DNA of 64,000 nucleotides from Marinobacter lipolyticus SM19 (GCF_000397065.2 NZ_KE007306.1:165314-229313), one strand, 5' to 3'. Positions 28,488-38,458 are shown, counted from the first letter of the stretch. Numbers and translations: made by a program. The notes: generated from the letters alone by a model not told the origin.

Positions 28488-29174
28488 ATGCTGAACACGA
28501 TGAAAAAACACTTTCTACCAGGCCTTGCCGCAACATTGATTCCGTTGGCCGCCCATGCTGGCGAAGTCAGCCTGAGCGGCGAAGGCAGCGTCAAGTACAC
28601 ACCTGACAGCGCCCGCCTGCAGTTCACGGCCAGCGCCGAACACAATTTGCCTGCCCGCGCATCGGACAAGGTCAATGACATGATGGCCCAGTGGCGCGAC
28701 AACATCAGCACATACCGGGACCAACTCAACGACTACAGTGACGCCAACGTCAATCTTTATACCCGTACGCTGCCGGTTCAGGAACGGGGCCAGGAACCAC
28801 AGAAAATGGCGGTGGCCTCGCAAACCGTGAGTTTTACCATTAATGACCTGGCACTGCTTAATCCCCTGCTGGAACAGGCCCAGAAACTTGGGTTGGACTA
28901 CCACCTCGGTTCCGGCAGTTTTTACCATTCCAATGAGTCGGGACTGGAAAAAGAGGCCCTGGCCAGGGCGATTGCCGATGCCAGATCCCGGTGCGAGTTT
29001 GTTGCCCTCCAGCTGGACCAATCCTGCGGTGACGTCATTAACATCAACGTCAATGGCGGCCACCGCCCCATGCCGATGATGATGGCGGAAGCCAAATCCG
29101 GAGTGGATGTGGTGTCCAGCGTCGGCGACCGGGAGCTACAGGCGAGCGTCAGCGCAACGTTCGAGCTTGACTAG
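28488..29174 (+). CDS. SIMPL-domain (DUF541) periplasmic protein
   Basis: This 228-residue exported protein starts MLNTMKKHFLPGLAATLIPL, a signal peptide with likely cleavage after AHA. The SIMPL domain begins VSLSGEGSVKYTPDSARLQF and includes ALARAIADARSRCEFVALQL and a C-terminal SVSATFELD. Such proteins (BP26/YggE-like) are linked to oxidative and envelope stress, but the mechanism is unclear. Its stop codon overlaps the convergent tamB stop within the palindrome CTAG. Confidence 0.82.
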   Translation: MLNTMKKHFLPGLAATLIPLAAHAGEVSLSGEGSVKYTPDSARLQFTASAEHNLPARASDKVNDMMAQWRDNISTYRDQLNDYSDANVNLYTRTLPVQERGQEPQKMAVASQTVSFTINDLALLNPLLEQAQKLGLDYHLGSGSFYHSNESGLEKEALARAIADARSRCEFVALQLDQSCGDVININVNGGHRPMPMMMAEAKSGVDVVSSVGDRELQASVSATFELD

Positions 29175-32100
29175 AAATCCCGGGTATAGAAGATGTCGAG
29201 GGAAGCAGCCAGGCCACTGGCTGCTTCCAGATAGAAGTAACGCCCCAGATCGTAGCGCAACGCTACGGTGGTAATCGGCTCGAAGATCCCCACGCCATAG
29301 CGCAGGCTCAGCTCATCGGTGATATAACCACTGGCGACAACAGACGCCTGGTCTCCCGTCCCTTCAGCTTCCAGGATGAGGTTGCGAATACCAAGCTCGT
29401 CTCCCAATCCCTGAGTGACCTTGCTGGCCTGGGTAAGTCCCAGTGACAACGCCGCGCGACTCATCTGTCCTTCATCCCCCCGGCTTTGGGGAGCACGCCC
29501 GAGTATCACGTAGGACAAAGCATCACTCTGGGGCATCGATGGCTCAGAGAAAACTTCCGTTTGCGGCTCACTGACCGGGCCGCTGAGTCGAATGCCTGCA
29601 ACCACAGTGTCCACCCGGCGAATTGCCTCGATGTCCAGATACGGTTCTGTGAGTGGCCCCACAAAGACAATCCGGGCCCGGCGCAGCTCCAGTTCCTGCC
29701 CATAGGCTTCATACTGACCATTCTCCAATTGGAGGGCGCCACGAGTGTCCATGTCGTTGCCAATCCGAAGCGTCCCCTTGAGCTCCCCGGTTACCCCGAA
29801 AGCATCAAAAGTGACCTCGTCCTCCCCCACCACAACGGTGACATCCATGTTCAATGACCGGAACGCCGACTCTTCCCGCTCTACCCCTACGATCACTTCG
29901 TCCTCGGAAACCGACACCGCCTGCTCCGGCAGAGTACGCACCTCAATCTCACCACGAGGCACATCCACTTGCCCGGTCACCGACAATTCCCCGTTACGGA
30001 ATGCCAGAGTGATATCCGGTGCGACCTCTACCCTGGCATAGGGATCGTAGGTCACCGGCAGCCGCTTGCCGGTGACAGTGACTTCCACCGCAGGCGAGCC
30101 CTCCCAATCAAGCTCACCAGCCAGTTTCCCCTCGCTACGATCATTACTCTTCCAATGCCCGGTCAGATCGGCGGAATAGCCATTCAGTTTCAACGCCACC
30201 ACGACGTCTTCCAGAGGTATAGGCAGGGAAGGATCGACGAATCGGCCCCCCGTCAGGGCAATGTCGCCGTGCACTGCCGGTTTCATCAGGGGACCGGACA
30301 ACTGCCCTTGTCCATTCAGTTCGCCCTGCACCTCCTCCAGGCCAGCCACGACGCCAGCCAGGGCAATATCCAGACCTTCGAGCGAGAAGTCTCCACTTAC
30401 CGTGCGCTGCTCTGCAGTCGGATCAACTGACAGGTCCAGGGAAAATTGTCCCAATTCCGGCCCCGTCAGCTGAACAGCAACGTCTGCCATTTGTGGCTTC
30501 ATATCAACGCTCACGGTCAGACTATCGTGACGCAGAGATTCCCAGTCTTCCTGAACCAGCACCTCAAATTCCCCGGCCCCCGCATCCAGGGAAATTTTGC
30601 CATCCGGGCCTTCATCAATCATCGCCACGTTAATGTCGGCGTTAATCCGCGCATGCCATCGCAGTGTTTCCGGCATCAGCGACGCCAGGGCTTCGGAGGG
30701 GAAGTTATCCACCCGATAGGCGAGCTGTGGATTTGGCAACAGGGTCTGGTCCCCGGCACAGATGGAACTTTCCTGCCAGCGCCAGCAATGTGCTCCAAAG
30801 GTCAGCGTACCGTCCTTGCTGTAATCGAGGTCCGCGGGCTGATCCAGGGTCCAGGCCTGGGACTGACCCGGAAGGTCAAGCTCCCCGCTGTCCAGAGCAC
30901 CACGCCAGCTGTCCCACGCATTACCCGCGCCTCCCGCCAGGGCAAGGGTGAGATTGGCTTCCTCGTGGATCGCGCGGATAGTCAGCCGGTGTACCTGCTG
31001 TGTACCTGACAAACCCAATTCCAGACGTTCCAGGCGCTCATCTCCTGCGCGGATGTCCTTTGCCTCTGCCTTGGCGTCCAGCGCCAGACCACTGCCGAGC
31101 CTGGCTTCAAGCTCAGCCTGCGCTATCGCCACACCGTCCTGCCAGACCAGATCATTTGCGGTCACGCTCAAGTCTCCCTGGGGATCCTTCGGGTTACCGC
31201 GCATCACCAATGACGCGACCAACTCACCCGACAGCCCGGGCAGCAGGATCTCTGGCTGGGGTATCTGGATGTCGAGGTTACCGGCAATCTCGGCCCCCCA
31301 GCGGCCGCTGCCATTAATACGGTTCTCACCCACCTCAAGGTTCAGGGTGGAGACATCCCAGGTGCCGGCAGAGACTTGCAATTCACCATTACTCCGGGCC
31401 GGCTCCTGCTGCCAGGTGCCGGAAATATCCCAACCAGCGGTCATGTCGGGCAGCCCCTCATCGGTCAGCCTGCCCTGGCTGTTGATATCACCACTCAGTC
31501 GCGCTTCAAGGATGGGTACCCAATAACCGGGGTTGAATTGATCCAGTGTCAGGCCGGCGTCCCACGCCAGCTGCCCGGCAAAATCAATATCGGCATCGCC
31601 ACGAAGGGATCCCGCGCCGGTGCTGACCACCAGGTCGCTCAGCGACACCGATTCCAGATTGCCTTCCAGGGCCGTTTGCAGATCGGCATCCCCCAGAGGA
31701 CCGGATACCGCCGCTTCCAGTCGCGCGTTGTAACTGTTATCACGGAAAGACACCTCACCATTCACACTCCGCAGGGTAACTGGCGGTGCCTTAAAATCCG
31801 GGATCAGGCTGTACCAGGGGAATGATTCCATCCCGATCTCGGCATTTGCCGTCAGGACCTCATCCCAGCTCACATTCCCTTCAACCCTGAGCGTGCCCTG
31901 CTCCGAGTCGCCCCCGGGGCCAGCCATGTCCAACGCCAGGTCCGAAACACCCGCAGTGGTCAGCAACCCCTTAAGCGACGTCGCTATGGCCCCTTTTGTG
32001 CCCGGTAACGTCATCGTGGAGCGGGTAACAAACCCCTGCTCCAGACTGCCGTTGAGAGAGAACTGCCAGTTTGTCAGGGTCAGGGTGGATGGCAGAGTAT

Positions 32101-32896
32101 CCAGCGGCAGGAAAGACTCCGACTGAAGAGACAGGCGAACGGGCAATCGCTTGTCCAGTGGCGCCCCCTTCCCTTCGATGACTGCATTCAGGTAACCACT
32201 GCTGCGACCGGACAACCTGAGATCCTTCGCGCTACCCGTCAGGTTGAGGGCCAACAGCCAATCCTCGCCATGTGGAGGTGGCAGCGCAACATCTACATCC
32301 AGGTCAAGAGGCCAGTCACCACGGGTTCCCAGCCGCCCCGAGGCGTTTACGACAATCTCATCCAGCCGATAGTTCACCCGCTCGATCAACCAGTCGGTTC
32401 CGGAGCCACCCGCCTCTATTTCCAACGAATCCCAAACCTTGCCGTCGTTGACGGTAAACGGGCCCAGGCGCACATCGCCGATTTTCAGACCGACCGGCAG
32501 ATTGACCAGGGGCAGGCTGATATCGCCTCGGGGCTCCTCTGGCTCATCGGAAGGTTGCAGATGAAGGTCAATGGCGTCCGCGTGGAGCGTATCCAGGCAC
32601 AATTCCTTGCTCAGAAGGCAGCCAGGGGACCAGTCCACCACCACGGCCTCGATATTGAGCCCAACACCATAGCCCTGCCACCGTAGGGAATCGGCCCGCC
32701 AATAGCCGAACAGGGAGCCCTTATCCCCTTCCGTCTGCAAGCCCGGAATCTGGTCGATAACCCAGGCAGTGCCGGTCTCGGAACGCAAGATCAGTAGCAG
32801 GACGGCAACCAGTACAATGGGCAGCAATACCAGAATTCCCAGCGCCAGCAACAGCCAGAACCGCCAGCTGCGCCGCTTCCGCTTCTCGTCCGTCAC
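29171..32896 (-). CDS. tamB: Translocation and assembly module protein TamB
   Basis: TamB is the inner-membrane-anchored, periplasm-spanning AsmA-like protein that works with TamA and carries lipids or assists outer-membrane protein insertion. The product has about 1241 residues, an N-terminal membrane helix (RFWLLLALGILVLLPIVLVA), a very long beta-rich region with repeated GxxxxDxxxG-like strands, and the conserved DUF490 C-terminus (IRLSGPVSEPQTEVFSEPSM, LRYDLGRYFYLEAASGLAAS). The GTG at 32896 overlaps the tamA stop (GTGA) and puts the helix near the N-terminus; an ATG at 32929 would add 11 residues. Confidence 0.9.
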   Translation of the reverse strand: MTDEKRKRRSWRFWLLLALGILVLLPIVLVAVLLLILRSETGTAWVIDQIPGLQTEGDKGSLFGYWRADSLRWQGYGVGLNIEAVVVDWSPGCLLSKELCLDTLHADAIDLHLQPSDEPEEPRGDISLPLVNLPVGLKIGDVRLGPFTVNDGKVWDSLEIEAGGSGTDWLIERVNYRLDEIVVNASGRLGTRGDWPLDLDVDVALPPPHGEDWLLALNLTGSAKDLRLSGRSSGYLNAVIEGKGAPLDKRLPVRLSLQSESFLPLDTLPSTLTLTNWQFSLNGSLEQGFVTRSTMTLPGTKGAIATSLKGLLTTAGVSDLALDMAGPGGDSEQGTLRVEGNVSWDEVLTANAEIGMESFPWYSLIPDFKAPPVTLRSVNGEVSFRDNSYNARLEAAVSGPLGDADLQTALEGNLESVSLSDLVVSTGAGSLRGDADIDFAGQLAWDAGLTLDQFNPGYWVPILEARLSGDINSQGRLTDEGLPDMTAGWDISGTWQQEPARSNGELQVSAGTWDVSTLNLEVGENRINGSGRWGAEIAGNLDIQIPQPEILLPGLSGELVASLVMRGNPKDPQGDLSVTANDLVWQDGVAIAQAELEARLGSGLALDAKAEAKDIRAGDERLERLELGLSGTQQVHRLTIRAIHEEANLTLALAGGAGNAWDSWRGALDSGELDLPGQSQAWTLDQPADLDYSKDGTLTFGAHCWRWQESSICAGDQTLLPNPQLAYRVDNFPSEALASLMPETLRWHARINADINVAMIDEGPDGKISLDAGAGEFEVLVQEDWESLRHDSLTVSVDMKPQMADVAVQLTGPELGQFSLDLSVDPTAEQRTVSGDFSLEGLDIALAGVVAGLEEVQGELNGQGQLSGPLMKPAVHGDIALTGGRFVDPSLPIPLEDVVVALKLNGYSADLTGHWKSNDRSEGKLAGELDWEGSPAVEVTVTGKRLPVTYDPYARVEVAPDITLAFRNGELSVTGQVDVPRGEIEVRTLPEQAVSVSEDEVIVGVEREESAFRSLNMDVTVVVGEDEVTFDAFGVTGELKGTLRIGNDMDTRGALQLENGQYEAYGQELELRRARIVFVGPLTEPYLDIEAIRRVDTVVAGIRLSGPVSEPQTEVFSEPSMPQSDALSYVILGRAPQSRGDEGQMSRAALSLGLTQASKVTQGLGDELGIRNLILEAEGTGDQASVVASGYITDELSLRYGVGIFEPITTVALRYDLGRYFYLEAASGLAASLDIFYTRDF

Positions 32897-34641
32897 AGTT
32901 CGGGCCCCATGGAAAAGTGTACGCGCCATTCACCGCCGAATTCGTCATCCAACCCCTTGGCAATATCCAGGCGCAAGGGCCCCACCGGGCTCACCCAGCG
33001 AATGCCCACGCCCGCCCCCGTGGCCAATGGATCAAATACATCATCGATAGCGTTACCCTCATCCACAAAGGCCGCCACCCGCCAGTTCTGGATGAATTCG
33101 TACTGATATTCAACACTGCCCACCATCAGGTAACGCCCGCCAACGGCCACGCCGTCCTCATCTTCCGGCGACAGGGTTTCGTAGCCGTAACCACGAACGC
33201 TCTGGTCACCACCGGCGAAGAAACGCAGTGATGGTGGCACGTCATCGAACCGGTTGGTGGCTACGCCACCCGCCTGGAAACGTGCGAGAAAGCGGTGGTT
33301 ATCGGCCAGCGTATACAAACCACGAACCAGAAAATTCACATGGAGAACATCCACATCGGACAAGACTTCACGGTGACCGCCCTTTACATCGAATTGAACC
33401 CGATACCCCCTGGATGGATCCAGTGGTGAGTTGGCATGCAACTTCGAATAGCTTACCCCCGGCAGCAAAAGGCTGCTCTGCCCCCTTTCGTCATCACCAA
33501 TGCGGAAGCGCTCACCTTCCCAGCTCAGGGACGCCACCTGCATCCACCCCGAGTCCAATTGGTGCTGCCACTGCTGGCCCAGAGTGAGGCGTTCGGATTC
33601 CACATCCTCAATATCCTCACGCTGATACCCGGCACCGAGACGGATGGAGTCCGTCATTGGTGGATCCAGTGGCAGCTCATACCAGGTGCTGATGTTTTGA
33701 CGCGGGCCGGACAATTCCGTTTCCACTCCGCGCCGGTGGCCCATGGGGTTGATCCAGTGTTCGCGCCAGTTGCCCCGGAACCGCGGACCAACGTCCGTGG
33801 AAAAACCCACACCGGCGGCGACGGATCTGGGCGGACGCGTCGTCAGGTTAACCGTCACAGGAATCACCCGATCCCGTGCGCTGCCAGGCGATGCATCCAC
33901 ATCCACCCCAGAAAAGTAACCACTGTTGGACAGGTGCCCACTGAGCCTGGCGATTTCATCCGCGTGATAGGGCTGCCCCGGGTCAAAGGTCACAAACTGC
34001 TCCAACAGACTGTCCTCGAACCCATGGCCTTCCGTGAAAGTGACGTCTCCCAAGCGATAACGTTCGCCGCTGCGAAAGCGAATGGTGATAGCTGCGGTCC
34101 TTTTCTCAGGATCCACTTCCAGCTTGCGACTGACAAACTCCCCATCAAAATAGCCCAGTACACGAGCTCGATTCTGGATGGATTGTCTCAGGGTGGTGTA
34201 TTCACCATGATTGAGCACGTCCCCCTTCGACGGAGACTTTGGTATGCCCCCCTGAAAACTGTCGTCTTCTGCCGCCGGGCCCTCAATCACGACCTCCCGT
34301 GAGGCAATGCGAACCGGCTCGCCGGGGATCACTGTTATCGTCAGTTGAGCAAGTCCGTCTTCTCCCTCACCTTCCGCAACTTCCCACTCAATAAGAGGAC
34401 TGTAGTATCCAAGGGCCTTCAGGGCCTCCTGAACCTGTTTTTTTGCAGTACCAACATAACGGCGCAGGTTGTCGGCGCTTCGTCCCTCGACCTCCCCGAT
34501 AAAGACTTCCGCATTGTCCTCCAGGGCAGGATAGTCGCCCTCGACATTCACCACCACCTGACTGGCGTGCCCAGGCAAAACCCACAACAAACACCACAAC
34601 AGGGCGCCTGGAAATCGAACTTGTCTGGTAAGGGAGAACAT
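32893..34641 (-). CDS. tamA: Outer-membrane assembly protein TamA
   Basis: TamA is an Omp85-family outer-membrane beta-barrel with POTRA domains. The 582-residue product starts MFSLTRQVRFPGALLWCLLW, a signal peptide cleaved near GHA-S. POTRA domains cover about residues 30-265 (ALKALGYYSPLIEWEVAEGE; RARVLGYFDGEF), and the barrel has FFAGGDQSVRGYGYETLSPE (the VRGY motif) and ends HFSMGPEL. The ATG at 34641 is preferred to an earlier in-frame start lacking a signal peptide. It is translationally coupled to tamB. Confidence 0.93.
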   Translation of the reverse strand: MFSLTRQVRFPGALLWCLLWVLPGHASQVVVNVEGDYPALEDNAEVFIGEVEGRSADNLRRYVGTAKKQVQEALKALGYYSPLIEWEVAEGEGEDGLAQLTITVIPGEPVRIASREVVIEGPAAEDDSFQGGIPKSPSKGDVLNHGEYTTLRQSIQNRARVLGYFDGEFVSRKLEVDPEKRTAAITIRFRSGERYRLGDVTFTEGHGFEDSLLEQFVTFDPGQPYHADEIARLSGHLSNSGYFSGVDVDASPGSARDRVIPVTVNLTTRPPRSVAAGVGFSTDVGPRFRGNWREHWINPMGHRRGVETELSGPRQNISTWYELPLDPPMTDSIRLGAGYQREDIEDVESERLTLGQQWQHQLDSGWMQVASLSWEGERFRIGDDERGQSSLLLPGVSYSKLHANSPLDPSRGYRVQFDVKGGHREVLSDVDVLHVNFLVRGLYTLADNHRFLARFQAGGVATNRFDDVPPSLRFFAGGDQSVRGYGYETLSPEDEDGVAVGGRYLMVGSVEYQYEFIQNWRVAAFVDEGNAIDDVFDPLATGAGVGIRWVSPVGPLRLDIAKGLDDEFGGEWRVHFSMGPEL

Positions 34642-34840
34642 CCGTTTATGAATCGTCTTTTGATGAAGTAAAGAAGATGCCGAGTCTAGCGGATTGACCA
34701 GACCGACCACCAGCGACGCGCCTTTTGCCAATGGCTACCGAAGCCGACACGCCCATGATCAGACCAGACTCTATCCAATAACAACTGTCTGATAGTAACA
34801 GGAGCGCCGGGTTCCCGCGCGCCTCCAAAGGAGACTGACG

Positions 34841-36145
34841 ATGACCAGGGATCCCATCGGACTCGCCCTGTCCATGATGAACCGCCTTGCGGCGAACCCC
34901 TTGCTGGACCGTTTTGGTCTGCGCACAGCGACCGAAAGAACCGCCTACCACGGAACCCGGGTTGGTTTTCGGACCATTGCCCTGGCAGGCCGCGAATTCA
35001 AACGGGTCGCCAACTGGTTGCCGCAAAAACGCCTGCCGGGAAAATCCGCACCAGCACTGTTCGATCTTACGCTGGACGACGACCAACAGATGATTGTCGA
35101 TAGCTTGCACCGGCTGGCGCGGGACACCCTGAGACCAGCCGCGGCGGAAGCAGATGAAGCTGGCGCCCTGCCCGCCGATGTTTTCGACGCCACTGCAGAA
35201 CTGGGATTGACTCTCTACGCCGTGCCCGCGGAATTTGGCGGTGTCGCTGAGACCCGATCCCCGGTTACCAGCGTGCTGATTGCCGAGCAACTGGCGTGGG
35301 GCGACATGGGGCTGGCGATCGCCCTGCTGGCGCCCTTCAGCGTTGCTCAGGCAATCACCCAATGGGGAACGGGTGAACAACAATCCAGGTATCTTCCGGC
35401 CTTTTGCGAAGAACACCCGCCAGTCGCGACCATTGCGATTGATGAACCAAGGGCATTGTTCGATCCCCTCAACCTGAGCACCATCGCCGAATCCACCGCC
35501 AACGGATACCGACTGAATGGCAGGAAGAACGGCGTCGTCCTCGGAGCTCAGAGTGATCTACTCCTCGTTGCCGCAACACTGAACGGGCGACCACGACTGT
35601 TTATTGTCGAGTCCGGCACCGATGGCATGGACCACACCGCCGATCCCACCATGGGCTTGCGGGCCGCGCAGCCGGTCACCCTGACCCTGAGTAATGTTGA
35701 GGTATCCGCTGATGCCCTGCTGGGCGACGACGACTTCGATTACCAGGCGTTCCTGAACCTCGGCGCCTTGCTACGCTGCGGCCTCGCTATTGGTACCTCC
35801 CAAGCCGTGCTGGATTACGTCATTCCCTACTGCAACGAACGGGTCGCATTCGGTGAACCGATCAGCAACCGCCAGTCCGTGGCGTTCATGATCAGCAACC
35901 TGGCCATCGAAGCCGACAGCATGCGCATGCTCGCCTGGCGCGCTGCCAGCCGCGCAGAGACCGAGCAGTCGTTCCATCGGGAGGCCAGCCTGGCCAGGCT
36001 CTTGTGCAGCGAGAAGGCCATGGAAATTGGCACCAACGGTGTCCAGCTGCTTGGCGGTCATGGCTTCGTGAAAGAACACCCGGTTGAGCGTTGGTATCGC
36101 GACCTGCGCTCTGTCGCCACCCACACCGGCGGCGTCCACGCCTGA
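34841..36145 (+). CDS. Acyl-CoA dehydrogenase-family protein, apparently lacking the catalytic base
   Basis: This 434-residue acyl-CoA dehydrogenase-fold protein has an N-terminal helical domain (LFDLTLDDDQQMIVDSLHRL), a middle domain with the IDEPRA segment where most family members have TEP, and a C-terminal FAD/CoA domain (CNERVAFGEPISNRQSVAFM; GTNGVQLLGGHGFVKEHPVE). The final motif, normally EGTxxI with the catalytic Glu, is here SVATHTGGVHA, so the usual catalytic base seems missing. It is 25 nt upstream of a second, canonical acyl-CoA dehydrogenase. It may be a non-catalytic partner subunit or use another base. Substrate unknown. Confidence 0.82.
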   Translation: MTRDPIGLALSMMNRLAANPLLDRFGLRTATERTAYHGTRVGFRTIALAGREFKRVANWLPQKRLPGKSAPALFDLTLDDDQQMIVDSLHRLARDTLRPAAAEADEAGALPADVFDATAELGLTLYAVPAEFGGVAETRSPVTSVLIAEQLAWGDMGLAIALLAPFSVAQAITQWGTGEQQSRYLPAFCEEHPPVATIAIDEPRALFDPLNLSTIAESTANGYRLNGRKNGVVLGAQSDLLLVAATLNGRPRLFIVESGTDGMDHTADPTMGLRAAQPVTLTLSNVEVSADALLGDDDFDYQAFLNLGALLRCGLAIGTSQAVLDYVIPYCNERVAFGEPISNRQSVAFMISNLAIEADSMRMLAWRAASRAETEQSFHREASLARLLCSEKAMEIGTNGVQLLGGHGFVKEHPVERWYRDLRSVATHTGGVHA

Positions 36146-36170
36146 GTCCGAACAGTACTGGAGTAACATC

Positions 36171-37379
36171 ATGAACCTGGAAATACCGAAGAAATTCTCC
36201 CCGATTGTTCACCAGGCCCGGCAGGTCGCCCAGGAAGTCTTCCGCCCCATTTCCCGTAAATACGACCGGGCGGAACACGCTTACCCCAAGGAACTGGACA
36301 TGTTTGCCTCGATTATGGACGGCATGAACGAAGGCGCCCCGGATGGGGGTGCCGGCGCCGGCAAACTGGCCCGTTCAGGTGGTAACGGCAACGACGGTAA
36401 CCGCAACGGCACCAATATGAAAACCGTGCTGGGGCTGACCGAGCTGTGTTGGGGCGATGTCGGCCTGGCGCTGTCCATTCCCCGTCAGGGCCTCGGAAAC
36501 TCTGCCATTGCCGCCGTTGCAAACGAAGAGCAACTGAACCGACTGGGCGATACCTGGGCCGCCATGGCTATCACTGAACCCGGGGCAGGCTCGGATTCTG
36601 CCGCCATTCGCACCACGGCAACAGAAAGCGGCGACCACTACATTATTAATGGCGAAAAAATCTACGTGACGGCTGGTGAACGGGCGAACGCCGTGGTGGT
36701 CTGGGCCAGCCTTGACCGCAACAAGGGGCGTGCCGCCATCAAATCCTTTGTGGTGGAAAAAGGCACACCCGGTATGACGGTGGAGCGCCTGGAAAAGAAG
36801 CTGGGCATTCGGGCTTCGGATACGGCTGCCATCCGTTTCGAAAACTGTCGTGTACCGAAAGAAAACCTGCTGGGGGATCCGGAAATCAGCGTCGACAAGG
36901 GGTTTGCCGGCGCTATGCAAACCTTTGACAACACCCGCCCGGTGGTGGCGGGCATGGCCATCGGCGTGGCCCGTGCCGCGCTTGAGCGCACCCGCGAAAT
37001 CGTGGAACGAGCCGGGATTGATCTCAGTTACCAGCCCCAGACCTGGACCCAGTCAGCGGTAACCCGCGAACTTCACCTGCTCGAAGCAGAGCTGGAAGCC
37101 GCCCGGTTGCTCACTCTTCGTGCCGCCTGGATGGCCGATAACGGCCTGCCCAATTCAAAGGAGGCTTCGATGGCCAAGGCCAAGGCCGGACGAGTCGGCA
37201 ACGCCATCACCCTGCGCTGCGTGGAACTGTGCGGCAGCCTCGGCTATGGAGAGACGGAGCTGCTGGAGAAATGGGCCCGCGACTCGAAAATTCTCGATAT
37301 TTTCGAGGGCACCCAACAAATTCAGTTGCTGATCATCGCCCGCCGGCTGCTCGGGAAGTCGTCCGCTGAGTTGAAATAG
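36171..37379 (+). CDS. Acyl-CoA dehydrogenase
   Basis: This 402-residue flavin enzyme catalyses alpha,beta-oxidation of an acyl-CoA. Motifs are WAAMAITEPGAGSDSAAIRT (FAD-binding region), LGIRASDTAAIRFENCRVPK, and the C-terminal IFEGTQQIQLLIIARRLLGK with the catalytic Glu in EGT. The first third carries a Gly/Asn-rich insert (GGAGAGKLARSGGNGNDGNR) that is unusual for the family. The ATG at 36171 follows GGAG. It is co-directional with and 25 nt from the preceding family member, suggesting a heteromeric or sequential pair. Confidence 0.88.
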   Translation: MNLEIPKKFSPIVHQARQVAQEVFRPISRKYDRAEHAYPKELDMFASIMDGMNEGAPDGGAGAGKLARSGGNGNDGNRNGTNMKTVLGLTELCWGDVGLALSIPRQGLGNSAIAAVANEEQLNRLGDTWAAMAITEPGAGSDSAAIRTTATESGDHYIINGEKIYVTAGERANAVVVWASLDRNKGRAAIKSFVVEKGTPGMTVERLEKKLGIRASDTAAIRFENCRVPKENLLGDPEISVDKGFAGAMQTFDNTRPVVAGMAIGVARAALERTREIVERAGIDLSYQPQTWTQSAVTRELHLLEAELEAARLLTLRAAWMADNGLPNSKEASMAKAKAGRVGNAITLRCVELCGSLGYGETELLEKWARDSKILDIFEGTQQIQLLIIARRLLGKSSAELK

Positions 37380-37419
37380 GCTAACCTGTGGGAAAATTCA
37401 CAGGAATTCAGGCACCTGA

Positions 37420-38427
37420 ATGCTGAAAATCAACCGCGAAAATCTCAAGTCCAGTCATCAGACGATCTGGCTCATCATCGACTTCCTGATGCTGGGCCTG
37501 CTCATCGCCAACCTGGCCCTGATCATATTTGATTCCGTGTATGCCTTCAGTGCCATCGAAGGCTTCTTCGCGGAACATACGCCGGGGTTTCATGGCCTTT
37601 ACGACCCCATCCATGAAAACTTCCTGTTCTACGACCTGGTCTTCGTCAGCATCTTCCTCACCGAATTCTTCGTTCGCTGGGGATACGCGGTGAAGGCCAG
37701 TGTCTACGACCGCTGGTACTTCTACCCATTTATCCACTGGTATGACCTGGTGGGCTGTATCCCGGTGGGAAGCTTCCGCTTCCTCCGGGTTCTGCGGGTG
37801 ATCTCCATTATTTACCGGTTACACCAGTACAAGATCATTGACGTCACCAGCATGCGCGCCTATCAGTTCGTCAATTTCTACTATGAAGCCTTCATGGAAG
37901 AACTGTCGGACCGTATCGTGCTCAAAGTGCTGTCTGGCGTACAGCAGGAGGTTAAGCGAGGCTCCCCCCTGTTTGAACGCATCCAGCATGACATCGTCTA
38001 TCCACGCAAGGACATGCTGACGGACTGGATTTCCCAGCGTGTGGCTCAGGCCGCCCAGGAAGGTTATGTGCCTAACCGGGGAGCCCTGCGGAGTTATCTT
38101 GAGGACCGGGTGGACAGCGCGCTCAAGCAGAACCTTGAGCTGTCTCGACTGAAATATCTGCCGGTGGTCGGGCCCACGATCCAGGAAACCCTGGAGGAAG
38201 CGGTTGGCGACATCGTCGCCAACGTCATCCACCAGATCCTTGAGGACCTCGCATCGGCATCCAACCACGCCTTCATTGAAGACATTATTAACGTATTCAT
38301 GCCTGATCCTGCCGACGCACGGGCAGAGTCCGCCGCAAACGAAGCATTGATCAATCTGATCCTGGAAATTCTGGATGCGGTCAAGGCCCAGGTACGAGTC
38401 AAACACTGGCGCGAAGAGTTGCCATAA
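37420..38427 (+). CDS. Voltage-sensor-like membrane protein without recognisable pore
   Basis: This 335-residue protein has four hydrophobic segments in its first 140 residues. The fourth carries arginines at three-residue spacing, R120, R123 and R126 (FRFLRVLRVISIIYRLHQYK), like an S4 helix. The second has E82 and R86 (IFLTEFFVRWGYAV), and the third has D109 (WYDLVGCIPV), as in voltage-sensor domains. The remaining 190 residues are hydrophilic and helical with no S5-pore-S6 segment. It is related to ion-transport proteins but looks pore-less. Function unknown; it could be a proton channel (Hv1-like) or voltage-responsive regulator. It starts 40 nt after the acyl-CoA dehydrogenase gene. Confidence 0.65.
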   Translation: MLKINRENLKSSHQTIWLIIDFLMLGLLIANLALIIFDSVYAFSAIEGFFAEHTPGFHGLYDPIHENFLFYDLVFVSIFLTEFFVRWGYAVKASVYDRWYFYPFIHWYDLVGCIPVGSFRFLRVLRVISIIYRLHQYKIIDVTSMRAYQFVNFYYEAFMEELSDRIVLKVLSGVQQEVKRGSPLFERIQHDIVYPRKDMLTDWISQRVAQAAQEGYVPNRGALRSYLEDRVDSALKQNLELSRLKYLPVVGPTIQETLEEAVGDIVANVIHQILEDLASASNHAFIEDIINVFMPDPADARAESAANEALINLILEILDAVKAQVRVKHWREELP

Positions 38428-38458
38428 CCCTTACCTAACAACATCAAGAGTCGATGCC

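Noticed and set aside
38375..38458. Longer start for the amidase
   Set aside because: It lies inside the previous gene in another frame and adds no conserved residues; the ATG at 38459 gives the normal N-terminus.
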